Of a DNA stretch of 64,000 nucleotides, positions 33,068 to 41,169 are shown in pieces. The stretch is taken from assembly GCF_030813715.1 (NCBI RefSeq), contig NZ_JAUSUZ010000001.1, forward strand, positions 4,402,001 through 4,466,000, given 5' to 3'. The translations under genes were made by a program, and so were the position numbers. Source of the DNA: Catenuloplanes indicus. GTDB lineage: Bacteria; Actinomycetota; Actinomycetes; Mycobacteriales; Micromonosporaceae. The notes beneath the pieces were generated by a model that was not told the origin of the DNA, did not search any database, and saw only the letters and a program-made list of their open reading frames with translations. Every line of letters starts with the position of its first letter. Position 1 is the stretch's first letter.

Positions 33068-35131
33068 ATGGACTTCCTGGCGCTGTTGATCCGGGGTGTC
33101 CGGCTCCTCCTCCGCGGTGCGGTCTCCAGCACCAGGTGGGCCGGGCGGCATGCCGGAGTGGTTCGCGCCAAGGGCGCCGGCGGTGAGACCGGCATGATCC
33201 GCCTGATGGACCTGCACGCCGCGTCCGTCGCCGGCGACACGCTCATCACGCTCGGTCTGGCCGGCACGATCTTCTTCGCGGTGCCGCTCGGTGAGGCGCG
33301 CGGCAAGGTCGCGCTCTACCTGCTGATCACCATGGTGCCGTTCGCGCTGCTCGCCCCGGTCGTCGGCCCGCTGCTCGACCACTTCCGGCACGGCCGGCGG
33401 TACGCGCTGGCCGTCACTATGCTCGGCCGCGCGTTCCTGGCCTGGCTGATCTCCGACAACCTGGACGGGTTCGCGCTCTACCCGGCCGCGTTCGGCGTGC
33501 TGGCGCTGTCCCGGGCGTACGGCGTGGCCCGCGCCGCCGCGGTGCCCCGGTTGCTGCCCGCCGGGCTCAGCCTCTCCCAGGCCGGTGCGCGCGGCAGCGT
33601 CTACGGCACCATCGCCGGCACGATCGTGCTGCCGCTCGGCCTCGCCGCGGTCTGGGTCGGCCCGCAGTGGCCACTGCGCGTCGCGGCGATCATTTTCCTG
33701 GCCGGCATGGTGATCGCGCTGCGGCTGCCACCCAAGGCCGACTCCGAGCCGCCGGAGGCGGTCCCCCGTCCGATCATCGCGATCTTCGGGATGCGGCGCG
33801 GCGGACCGCGCGCGCTGGACGGCCCACTGGTCCTCGCGGCCGTGGTCGGCGCGTCCTCGCTGCGTGCGGTCTACGGCTTCCTGCTGCTCTTCTCCGCGTT
33901 CGCGATCAAGGGCGACGACCTGGCGCCGATGCTGTTCGGCCGGACCATCGGCGACCAGGCCGCACTCGGCGTGGTCGGCGCCGCACTCGGCATCGGCACG
34001 TTCCTGGCCACCGCGGCCGGCACCCGGCTGCGCATCCACCGGCCACTCTGGTTGCAGTCCACCGGCCTGGTCATCGTGGCCGGCCTGGCCGTACTCACGG
34101 TCATCCGCCCCACGCTCGCGATGCTGGCGCTGCTCGCGCTGGTCACCGCGGCGATGTCCGGTCTGGCGAAGCTCACCGTGGACGCCACCATCCAGGAACG
34201 CATCTCGGAGCGCCTCCGGGCCAGCGCTTTCGCCCACTCCGAGACGCTGCTGATGCTGGCCTGGGTGGCCGGCGGCGCGGTCGCGCTGATCCCGCTCGGC
34301 ATCCGTCCCGGCCTCGCGGTCCCGGCGATCTTCGCGGTCCTGGCCGCGATCCGGGCCGGCTGGACCGTCACCCGGCTACGCGGCGAACGCCTCACCGGCC
34401 TCCCGGCCGCGCCCCTCGGCACACCGGAACTCACCGCAGGCCCTTCCGCCGGTACGCCTGACGCCGGCGCCTCTGAGGCCGGTGGGCCGCAAGCCGGCGC
34501 TTCCCACGCCGGTGGGCGGCAGGCCGGCGCGTCAGGAGCCGGCTCGCCGCAGGTCGGTGCTTCCCCGGCGCCGCCGCGCGCACCCGAGGACGTGACCCCG
34601 GCGGATCCCTGGGCGCTGCCACCGCGCCGGCCGTCGCCGTACCGCAGCGGCGGGACCGACACCCGCATCGACCCGGCGGGCGCGATCCGCGCCGACGCCG
34701 GATCGCGTCCACTCGGTCCGCCCGGCGTCCCGGCCGGTGGCAGCGGCACCGGTCGCCCCGCTGAAGCGGCCGGCTCGGGCGCGGAGGCCAGTGGCGGAAA
34801 GACACGATGGTGGCAGCGCTGGAGGCGCGGTCACGAGAGCGCGCCGGCGAACGCCCCCACGGTGCCGGACCTGCGGCGCGAACCGCAGCCGCACCGCGAC
34901 GCGGGCCGACGGCCGGATGCGGACCCGCCACGCGACGCGGACCGGCCACGCAACCAGCAGCCGCGGGATGCGGACCGGCCGTGGGATCACGACCTGCCGC
35001 CCACCCTGATCGACAATCCGCCGACGGCGGTCGACGACCGGGGGGCGCCGCCACCGGGTTTCCATGTCTACCGGCCGTCGTCGTCCGGCCGGAACCGCCC
35101 GGAGAAGCCGGACGATTCCGGCCAGGCATGA
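33068..35131 (+). CDS. MFS-type membrane protein with long disordered tail
   Basis: 687 residues from ATG 33068 with a GAGGA sequence upstream; ATGs at 33038 and 33059 are in frame. About 12 membrane segments (to about residue 435) in the MFS pattern, including LDHFRHGRRYALAVTMLGRAF, SRAYGVARAAAVPRLLP and a later transmembrane half. The remaining 250 residues are low-complexity, rich in Gly/Ala/Pro and then Arg/Asp (repeated RDADRP). Function is unknown. It ends 7 bases before mqnB, suggesting co-transcription, although an MFS protein has no clear role in menaquinone synthesis. Confidence 0.82.
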   Translation: MDFLALLIRGVRLLLRGAVSSTRWAGRHAGVVRAKGAGGETGMIRLMDLHAASVAGDTLITLGLAGTIFFAVPLGEARGKVALYLLITMVPFALLAPVVGPLLDHFRHGRRYALAVTMLGRAFLAWLISDNLDGFALYPAAFGVLALSRAYGVARAAAVPRLLPAGLSLSQAGARGSVYGTIAGTIVLPLGLAAVWVGPQWPLRVAAIIFLAGMVIALRLPPKADSEPPEAVPRPIIAIFGMRRGGPRALDGPLVLAAVVGASSLRAVYGFLLLFSAFAIKGDDLAPMLFGRTIGDQAALGVVGAALGIGTFLATAAGTRLRIHRPLWLQSTGLVIVAGLAVLTVIRPTLAMLALLALVTAAMSGLAKLTVDATIQERISERLRASAFAHSETLLMLAWVAGGAVALIPLGIRPGLAVPAIFAVLAAIRAGWTVTRLRGERLTGLPAAPLGTPELTAGPSAGTPDAGASEAGGPQAGASHAGGRQAGASGAGSPQVGASPAPPRAPEDVTPADPWALPPRRPSPYRSGGTDTRIDPAGAIRADAGSRPLGPPGVPAGGSGTGRPAEAAGSGAEASGGKTRWWQRWRRGHESAPANAPTVPDLRREPQPHRDAGRRPDADPPRDADRPRNQQPRDADRPWDHDLPPTLIDNPPTAVDDRGAPPPGFHVYRPSSSGRNRPEKPDDSGQA

Positions 35132-35138
35132 TCGGACG

Positions 35139-35873
35139 GTGACCACTGAGCCGACAGCCGCCGCCGGGACAGCGAGATTTCAGCCGATGCTGGTGGTGAC
35201 CGCCGTCGAGCCGGAAGCCGCGGCGGTACGGGCCGGGCTCCCCGCCGGCGGTGCGGCGGTGGTCGAGGTGGCCACGGTGGGTGTCGGCTCGGCCGAGGCG
35301 GCGGCCGCGACCGCGCGGTTGCTGGCGCTCGCGGAGGCCGCGGGCCGCCCCTACGCCGCGGTGATCTCCGCGGGTATCGGCGGCGGGCTACCCGGGCGAG
35401 CCGTCATCGGTGACACCGTGATCGCGACCCGGAGCGTCGCCGCGGACCTGGGCGCCGACTCGCCCGACGGCTACCTGCCGATCGAACGGCTCGGCTTCGG
35501 CACCAGCGTCGCGTACGCGGACGCCGCCCTGGTCGCGCTGCTCCGCGAAGCGTTACCGGCCGCCCTCGCCGGCGACGTGCTCACCGTCAACACGGTGACC
35601 GGCACCGCAGTCCGCGCCGGGGAGCTGGCCGGGCGGCATCCGTCCGCGTCGGCCGAGGCGATGGAGGGATTCGGCGTCGCCGTGGCCGCCCGCGCGGCCG
35701 GCATCCCCTTCGCCGAGCTGCGCACCATCTCGAACCCGGTCGGCCCGCGCGATCGTGCGGCCTGGAACCTCCCCGCCGCCTTCACCGCCCTGACCATCGC
35801 CTTCACCGCCCTGACCGCGGCGCACGCCGCCGCTTTCGCACCGACGACTCCGCCGGACCGACCATCGTCGTGA
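35139..35873 (+). CDS. mqnB: Futalosine hydrolase
   Basis: 244 residues from GTG 35139. Nucleoside-phosphorylase-like fold (MTAN family): LVVTAVEPEAAAV, GVGSAEAAAATA, ISAGIGGGLPGRAVIGD, SAEAMEGFGVAVAARAAGIPF (with the Met-Glu that binds ribose) and the final RTISNPVGPRD. It cleaves futalosine to dehypoxanthine futalosine and hypoxanthine in the alternative (futalosine) menaquinone pathway. mqnD follows 182 bases further on. A shorter start at Met17 would remove a Thr/Ala-rich lead. Confidence 0.9.
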   Translation: MTTEPTAAAGTARFQPMLVVTAVEPEAAAVRAGLPAGGAAVVEVATVGVGSAEAAAATARLLALAEAAGRPYAAVISAGIGGGLPGRAVIGDTVIATRSVAADLGADSPDGYLPIERLGFGTSVAYADAALVALLREALPAALAGDVLTVNTVTGTAVRAGELAGRHPSASAEAMEGFGVAVAARAAGIPFAELRTISNPVGPRDRAAWNLPAAFTALTIAFTALTAAHAAAFAPTTPPDRPSS

Positions 35874-36055
35874 GCCCCACGCCGCGACGGCCGGGCGGGT
35901 GTTTCGGGTGACCGCGGCGGGACCGGCAGGGAGGCCGCCCGCGGCCGACCGGGGCCCGCGGGAGCACTCGGGGCTCAGCCAGGCCGGAAGCGGGACAGCA
36001 TGAATTTGATCTTGGGTTTTGGCCGGCGTGGGGGTGGACTGGTTACGGTGGCGGG

Positions 36056-36874
36056 ATGGAACCGCTGTCTGTGGCGTATTCGCCGTGTCCGAACGATACG
36101 TTCGTCTTCCATGCGCTGGCGCATGGGCTGGTGCCGGGGGCGCCGCCGCTGGACGTGACGTTCGCGGACGTGGACGTGACCAACACGGCGGCGGAACATG
36201 GCGAGTTCGATCTGGTGAAGGTGTCCTACGCGGCGCTGCCGTGGCTGCTGGACAAATACGAGTTGCTGCCGTGCGGCGGTGCGCTGGGGCGGGGCTGCGG
36301 GCCGCTGCTGCTGGTGAACGACGACCGGCAGGACCTAACCGGTGCGACCGTGGCGGTGCCGGGCGACCGGACCACGGCCTACCTGCTGTTTCGGCTGTGG
36401 GCCGGTGAGCGGCAGCCGGCGCGCGTGGAGGTCGTGCCGTTCCACGAGATCATGCCTGGGGTGGCCGCGGGGCGCTGGGACGCGGGGCTGGTGATCCACG
36501 AGGCGCGGTTCACGTATCAGGACCACGGGCTGCGGTCACTGGTCGATCTCGGCGAGTGGTGGGAGTCGGACACCGGGCTGCCGATTCCGCTGGGTGCGAT
36601 CCTGGCGCGGCGCGGGAAGGTCGACCCGGTGGCCGCGACCGGGTGGATCCGGGAGTCGGTGCGGGCCGCGTGGGCGGATCCGGCGGCGAGCCGGTCTTAC
36701 GTAATGGCGCACGCGCAGGAGATGGACCCGGCGGTGCAGGAGCAACACATCGCGCTGTACGTCAACGAGTTCACCGCGGAGCTGGGCGACGAGGGCTACC
36801 GGGCGGTCGACGCGCTGCTCGGGCGGGCGGCGAAGGCCGGGTTCGCGCCGGAGGTGCCGTCGCTGCGGCCATGA
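36056..36874 (+). CDS. mqnD: 1,4-Dihydroxy-6-naphthoate synthase
   Basis: 272 residues. The MqnA/MqnD fold is clear: LSVAYSPCPNDTFVFHAL at the N-terminus, FADVDVTNTAAEHGEFDLVKVS, RGCGPLLLV, DRTTAYLLFRL and AGLVIHEARFTYQ. The enzyme makes 1,4-dihydroxy-6-naphthoate from the cyclic dehypoxanthine futalosine product, a late step of the futalosine pathway. TACGGT at 36044-36049 leaves six bases to the ATG, so it may be leaderless. It stops directly at a strong hairpin. Confidence 0.93.
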   Translation: MEPLSVAYSPCPNDTFVFHALAHGLVPGAPPLDVTFADVDVTNTAAEHGEFDLVKVSYAALPWLLDKYELLPCGGALGRGCGPLLLVNDDRQDLTGATVAVPGDRTTAYLLFRLWAGERQPARVEVVPFHEIMPGVAAGRWDAGLVIHEARFTYQDHGLRSLVDLGEWWESDTGLPIPLGAILARRGKVDPVAATGWIRESVRAAWADPAASRSYVMAHAQEMDPAVQEQHIALYVNEFTAELGDEGYRAVDALLGRAAKAGFAPEVPSLRP

Positions 36875-36900
36875 GAAAAGGGGCCCGAGGGCCCCTTTTC
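36875..36900. terminator. Bidirectional terminator between mqnD and cold-shock gene
   Basis: An 11-12-bp stem (36875-36885 with 36890-36900) with A- and T-rich flanks begins directly after the mqnD TGA and ends one base before the cold-shock gene stop. Confidence 0.9.
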
Positions 36901-37287
36901 CTAGATCTCCAGTTCGCGGGCGACCGCGTGCACGACTTGGGCGACCTTCTGCGCGCTCCGCTTGTCCGGGAAACGGCCGCGGCGCAGGTCGGGCTGGATC
37001 TTCGCCTCCAGCACCTTGATCATGTCTTCGATGAGGCCGTGCAGCTCCTCGGCGGGACGCCGGCGCAGCTCGGAGACGGAGGGCGGGGCCTCCAGCAGCT
37101 TGACGCCCATCGCCTGGGCGCCCTTGCGGCTGTCGACGACGCCGAACTCGATCTTCTGCCCGCCCTTGAGCTCGGTGACACCCGCGGGGAGCGCGCCCTT
37201 GGGCAGGAATACGTCGCCGCCTTCATCACTGGTGACGAAACCGTAGCCCTTCTGCGCGTCGTACCACTTCACTCGACCCGTAGGCAC
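36901..37287 (-). CDS. Cold-shock-domain protein with C-terminal extension
   Basis: 128 residues from GTG 37287, read MPTGRVKWYD, the usual start in actinobacteria; a TTG at 37299 is an alternative. The N-terminal 65 residues are a cold-shock domain: WYDAQKGYGFVTSD (RNP1-like) and GGDVFLPKGAL (RNP2-like). The remaining 60 residues are a helical extension (EELHGLIEDMIKVLEAKI, KVAQVVHAVAREL). Likely a single-strand nucleic acid chaperone; the extension is common in Actinobacteria and may mediate oligomerisation (inference). Confidence 0.9.
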   Translation of the reverse strand: MPTGRVKWYDAQKGYGFVTSDEGGDVFLPKGALPAGVTELKGGQKIEFGVVDSRKGAQAMGVKLLEAPPSVSELRRRPAEELHGLIEDMIKVLEAKIQPDLRRGRFPDKRSAQKVAQVVHAVARELEI

Positions 37288-37390
37288 CGCGGACCTCAAC
37301 TCCGTTGGACATGCGGGCGGCCGGAGTGCCGCCCTGTGCCCACAAGGCTACTGACCGCGCCGGTGCGGACCAACCGCAATCCCGGCCGCC

Positions 37391-38005
37391 TCAGCCGGCT
37401 CCGCGGCCGAGGTACTGATCCAACCAGCCGGGGAACTCCGCGAGATCGGTGAGCACCGCGGTCGCGCCGGCCTCGGACAGCTCGGCGGCGCTGCACGGGC
37501 CGGTGGTGACGCCCACGCCAGGGACGCCGGCCGTGCGCGCGGCGATCATGTCGGCGGTGTGGTCGCCGACGTAGAGGCCGACGCCGTGCTCCAGGATCGC
37601 GGTCGCCTTGCCCTCGGCGAACAGGTCACCGGCGATCTCGTCGACCGGCAGGCCGAGGTGCTCGGCGTGCAGCCGAGCCAGGCGGCCGAGCTTTGACGTG
37701 ACGACCACCACACGCCCGCCCCGGGAGTGCACCGCACGCAGCGCGTCAAGCGCGCCGGGCATCGGCAGGCTCGGCGCGACCGCGTGGTCCGGGTAGAGCG
37801 CGCGGAACAGCGTGACCGCGTCCTCCACCGCCTCCGGCGGGAACCAGTGCGCCAGCTCGGTGCGCAGCGGTGGGCCGAGCCGGCTGACCGCGAGGTCGGC
37901 GTCGACCGGGACACCGGTGCGTGCGGTCAGCTCCCGGTAGTTCGCGGCGATGCCGGGCCGGGAGTCGATCAGCGTCATGTCCAGGTCGAAGCCGACCGAT
38001 ATCAC
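37391..38005 (-). CDS. HAD-family phosphatase (phosphoglycolate phosphatase-like)
   Basis: 204 residues from GTG 38005. Motif I VGFDLDMTLIDSR, motif II VVVTSK, Lys136-like region in FAEGKATA, and motif IV VGDHTADMIAAR: a typical Gph-like set. It probably dephosphorylates a small metabolite. It starts one base after the stop of the 61-residue gene upstream, so it is co-translated. The nearest named relatives are phosphoglycolate phosphatases, but substrate is not fixed. Confidence 0.85.
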   Translation of the reverse strand: MISVGFDLDMTLIDSRPGIAANYRELTARTGVPVDADLAVSRLGPPLRTELAHWFPPEAVEDAVTLFRALYPDHAVAPSLPMPGALDALRAVHSRGGRVVVVTSKLGRLARLHAEHLGLPVDEIAGDLFAEGKATAILEHGVGLYVGDHTADMIAARTAGVPGVGVTTGPCSAAELSEAGATAVLTDLAEFPGWLDQYLGRGAG

Positions 38006-38006
38006 G

Positions 38007-38192
38007 TCAGTGCCCGGAGTCGCTGCGGTGGTACGTCAGACGGTCGACCGGCAGCGGGAACGTCTGGTCGTCGCCGAACGGCGAGGGTGCGCCCGGGCGG
38101 TCCGCCGCGAGCTCCGAGATCGGCATGTGACCGGGCTTCGGCTCCCGGGACCGCACCTTCTCCTGGGCGGCGGGCTTCTCCGTCCGTGCCAT
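38007..38192 (-). CDS. Conserved small hypothetical protein, 61 residues
   Basis: ATG 38192 has GGGAG seven bases upstream. A charged, Lys/Arg/Pro-rich N-terminus is followed by MPISELAADRP and a distinctive FPLPVDRLTYHRSDSGH end. I do not recognise the family. The stop codon is one base away from the start of the HAD phosphatase gene, so the two are coupled. No membrane segment or metal motif. Confidence 0.7.
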   Translation of the reverse strand: MARTEKPAAQEKVRSREPKPGHMPISELAADRPGAPSPFGDDQTFPLPVDRLTYHRSDSGH

Positions 38193-38313
38193 GCTGCTGC
38201 TCCCTAGCTGTCGGTGATGCTTCCGATGAGAATGTTCCCACCGGGTCCTCGTCCGGGGATCATCGTCCCATGGATCTCCAGCGCCGGGCGCGGCCGGATA
38301 GCGTTGAAGGACG

Positions 38314-40767
38314 ATGACCACCTCACTCGCGGATCACCTGCGTTCCCGTACCGACGACGAGCTGAGCGATCTGCTCCGCCGTCGCCCGGACCTGACCGTG
38401 CCCGTACCCGTGGACGTCTCCGCGCTCGCCGCCCGCGCGCAGTCGCGCGTGTCGACCGCGCGGGCGCTGGAAGGGCTCACCCAGTTCTCGTTGCTGATCC
38501 TGGACGCGGCCCGGCTGACCCGGGACGCGGACGGGCACACCTCGGTCGCGGCGATCCTGAGCATGGCACCGAGCGAGGCGGCGGAAGCGCGCGAGGCGCT
38601 GGCCGAGCTGCGCGCGCTGTTCCTGATCTACGGCGACGACGACACGCTCGAACTGACGCCCGCGCTGGACGACGTGTCCTCGCCGTACCCGGCGGGTCTG
38701 GGCCGGCCGGCCGCGGACCTGAACGCGCGCACCGAGGCGCTCTGCGCAGACCCGGCGAGGCTGCGCCGGGCCGTGCTGGCCGTGTCCCCGTCCGGCCGCG
38801 CGGTGCTGGACCGGCTGGCCGCCGGCCCGCCGGTGGGCACGGTCTCCGCGGCCGCGCTGGCCGGGGTGACGCCGGGTTCCGCGATCGGCATGGCGGATGC
38901 CGGCCCGGGCGACGACGACGCGGACGAGCCGGGCGGCCCGGTGCGCCGGCTGGTCGAGGCCGGGCTGCTGGTGCCGGTCTCGGCCGAGACGGTGGAGCTG
39001 CCCCGGGAGATCGGCCTGCTGCTGCGCCGGGACACCGGCCCGCTCGGCGTGCTGCGCCCGCAGCCGCCGGTGATCACGCCGCTCGGCCGCGACCCGAAGG
39101 CCGCGGACTCCGCGGGCGCGGGCCAGGCGATGGAGACGGTACGGCGGGTGGAGGCGCTGCTGGAGGCGGTCGCGGCCGAACCCCCGGGCGTGCTGCGCGC
39201 CGGCGGCCTGGGCGTGCGTGAGATCCGCCGGCTGGCGCGGTCGGCCGGGCTGGACGAGGGCACGTCGATCCTGCTGCTGGAGGTGGCGTACGCGGCCGGG
39301 CTGCTCGGCGACGCGGAGGCGGCCACCGCGAAGAGCCGCCGGGTGGGCGGCCCGCCCGGCGAGATGATCTGGCTGCCGACCGCGGCCTACGACATCTGGC
39401 GTGCCACGTCGCTGGCCCGGCGCTGGACCGACTTGGCCGGTGCCTGGCTGGCGATGCCACGTCAGGTGATCCAGCCGGGCCAGCGCGACGAGAAGGACAA
39501 GCCGCTCAACGCGCTCTCCACGGACGGCGAGCGCCCGGGCGCACCGGCGAACCGGCGGGTGGTGCTGGAGGTGCTGGCCGGGCTGGAGCCGGGCGCGGCG
39601 CCGACCGGCGAGGAGATCCTGTCGATCATGGTGTGGCGAGCGCCGCGGCGCACCCGTGGCTGGGAGGGCGCGACGCACCTGACGCTGGCCGAGGCCGCGG
39701 CGCTGGGCGTGACCGGGCTGGGCGCGCTGACCTCGTTCGGCCGGCTGCTGGTCGAGGAGGAGGCGTCCACCGCCGCACGGGACGCCGCGATGGCCGGTGA
39801 CCCGCTGGGCCTGCGCGCGGAGGCGGACCGGGAGCCCGGCGACCCGGAGGTGGTACGCGCGCTGGACAACCTGCTGCCCGCGCCGGTCGACCACGTGCTG
39901 ATCCAAGCCGACCTGTCCGTGGTGGTGCCCGGCCCGCCGGAGCCGGAGCTGGCCGCGGAGCTGGAGACGGTGGCCGAGCACGAGTCCGCGGGCGGTGCGA
40001 GCGTGCACCGGCTGACCACGGCGAGCATCCGGCGCGCGCTGGACACCGGCTACTCCGCGGACGAGCTGCACCGGCTGTTCAAACGGCGGTCCCGCACACC
40101 GGTGCCGCAGGCGCTGACGTACCTCGTGGACGACGTGGCGCGCAAACACGGCGGGCTGCGCGTGGGTACGGCCGGGGCGTATCTGCGCAGCGACGACGAG
40201 TCGCTGCTGACCGAGGCGCTGGCGGACCGGCGGCTGGCCGCGCTGGCGTTGCGCCGGCTGGCACCGACCGTGCTGTGCAGCCCGTACGCGCCGGGCCGGC
40301 TGCTGCCCGCGCTGCGCGAGGCCGGGTACGCGCCGGTGCCGGAGGATGCGTCCGGCGCCACCGTGCTGAACCGGCCGAAGGCGAAGCGGGCGGCCGCGCG
40401 CGGCTCGCTGGCGGCGGCCGCGTCGGACTCGCTGATCGCGTCTCGGCTGACCCGGCCCCGGCTGCTCGGCATCGTGGAGCAGATCCGGCGCGGCGACGCG
40501 GCGGCCCGGGCCGCACGGCGGGCACCGGCCACGGTCCGGGACGCGGAGGGGCAGGCGCACACGCAGGCACTGGCCGTGCTGCAACAGGCGGTCCGGGACA
40601 AGGCGCTGGTCTGGGTCGGTTACGTGGACGCGCACGGCGCGACCGCGACGCGCCTGGTCCGGCCGGTGTCGATCGGTGCCGGCTACCTGCGCGCGGAGGA
40701 CGAGCGCACCGAGATGCTGCACACCATGGCGCTGCACCGGATCACGGCGGCGGTCCTTCCCTCCTGA
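38314..40767 (+). CDS. Helicase-associated (Helicase_C_3) protein, partner of XPB
   Basis: 817 residues; the ATG at 38314 has GAAGGA and a TAGCGT hexamer upstream. The protein consists largely of repeated winged-helix-like helical modules rich in Leu/Ala/Arg (e.g. LADHLRSRTDDELSDLLRRRPDL, AREALAELRALFLIYGDDDTLELTPALDD), with a conserved C-terminal domain that ends in KALVWVGYVDAHGATATRLVRPV. This is the helicase-associated family encoded next to bacterial XPB in actinobacteria; a few hundred bases later comes XPB itself. Probably a DNA repair partner of XPB (inference). Confidence 0.85.
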   Translation: MTTSLADHLRSRTDDELSDLLRRRPDLTVPVPVDVSALAARAQSRVSTARALEGLTQFSLLILDAARLTRDADGHTSVAAILSMAPSEAAEAREALAELRALFLIYGDDDTLELTPALDDVSSPYPAGLGRPAADLNARTEALCADPARLRRAVLAVSPSGRAVLDRLAAGPPVGTVSAAALAGVTPGSAIGMADAGPGDDDADEPGGPVRRLVEAGLLVPVSAETVELPREIGLLLRRDTGPLGVLRPQPPVITPLGRDPKAADSAGAGQAMETVRRVEALLEAVAAEPPGVLRAGGLGVREIRRLARSAGLDEGTSILLLEVAYAAGLLGDAEAATAKSRRVGGPPGEMIWLPTAAYDIWRATSLARRWTDLAGAWLAMPRQVIQPGQRDEKDKPLNALSTDGERPGAPANRRVVLEVLAGLEPGAAPTGEEILSIMVWRAPRRTRGWEGATHLTLAEAAALGVTGLGALTSFGRLLVEEEASTAARDAAMAGDPLGLRAEADREPGDPEVVRALDNLLPAPVDHVLIQADLSVVVPGPPEPELAAELETVAEHESAGGASVHRLTTASIRRALDTGYSADELHRLFKRRSRTPVPQALTYLVDDVARKHGGLRVGTAGAYLRSDDESLLTEALADRRLAALALRRLAPTVLCSPYAPGRLLPALREAGYAPVPEDASGATVLNRPKAKRAAARGSLAAAASDSLIASRLTRPRLLGIVEQIRRGDAAARAARRAPATVRDAEGQAHTQALAVLQQAVRDKALVWVGYVDAHGATATRLVRPVSIGAGYLRAEDERTEMLHTMALHRITAAVLPS

Positions 40768-40954
40768 AGGAAGCGACGATCGAGACGATCAGCAGCGCGG
40801 TGACGGCGGAGCCGAGGGACTCGCCCATCGAGTCGACGAGTCCCTGGCGTTCGATGAACAGGCCGTGCAGAAACCAGCCGAACAGCACGACGCCGAGCGT
40901 CGCGTAGCCCGCCACGGTCGTCCAGGACACCGGAGTCCGGTCGTCTGCGTCCAT
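40742..40954 (-). CDS. Small two-helix membrane protein
   Basis: 70 residues from ATG 40954; an ATG at 40996 would add 14 residues, and a GTG at 40960 precedes it. Two hydrophobic helices (WTTVAGYATLGVVLFGWFLH and VTALLIVSIVASF) separated by a short charged stretch, with a basic tail. Unknown function. Its 3' end overlaps the helicase-associated gene by 26 bases, on the opposite strand. Confidence 0.55.
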   Translation of the reverse strand: MDADDRTPVSWTTVAGYATLGVVLFGWFLHGLFIERQGLVDSMGESLGSAVTALLIVSIVASFRREGPPP

Positions 40955-41169
40955 GTCCACCCCCGCATAGGTGACCACCCATATCGAGAGTGACATCCGC
41001 GCGCCGGCCGGAACAGTGGGAAGACGCGCGCTCGCCCCCGTTGATCACACGAACGCGCGTCACCCCTTTTGAGCAGACGCCTTCGGCAGGTGACCGGTTG
41101 CACGCGAATTCCACGGTCGGCCCGATCGCGTGACAGACTGGAGGGTCGCGTGCGGAGGGAGTCACAGCT

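Noticed and set aside
32648-34237. Minus-strand frame of 529 codons opposite the MFS gene
   Set aside because: Arg/Gly/Asp-rich shadow without helices or motifs; the plus strand encodes clear membrane segments.
38323-40737. Long open frame (804 codons) on the minus strand opposite the helicase-associated gene
   Set aside because: Arg/Gln/His-rich product without motifs; shadow of a well-supported plus-strand gene.
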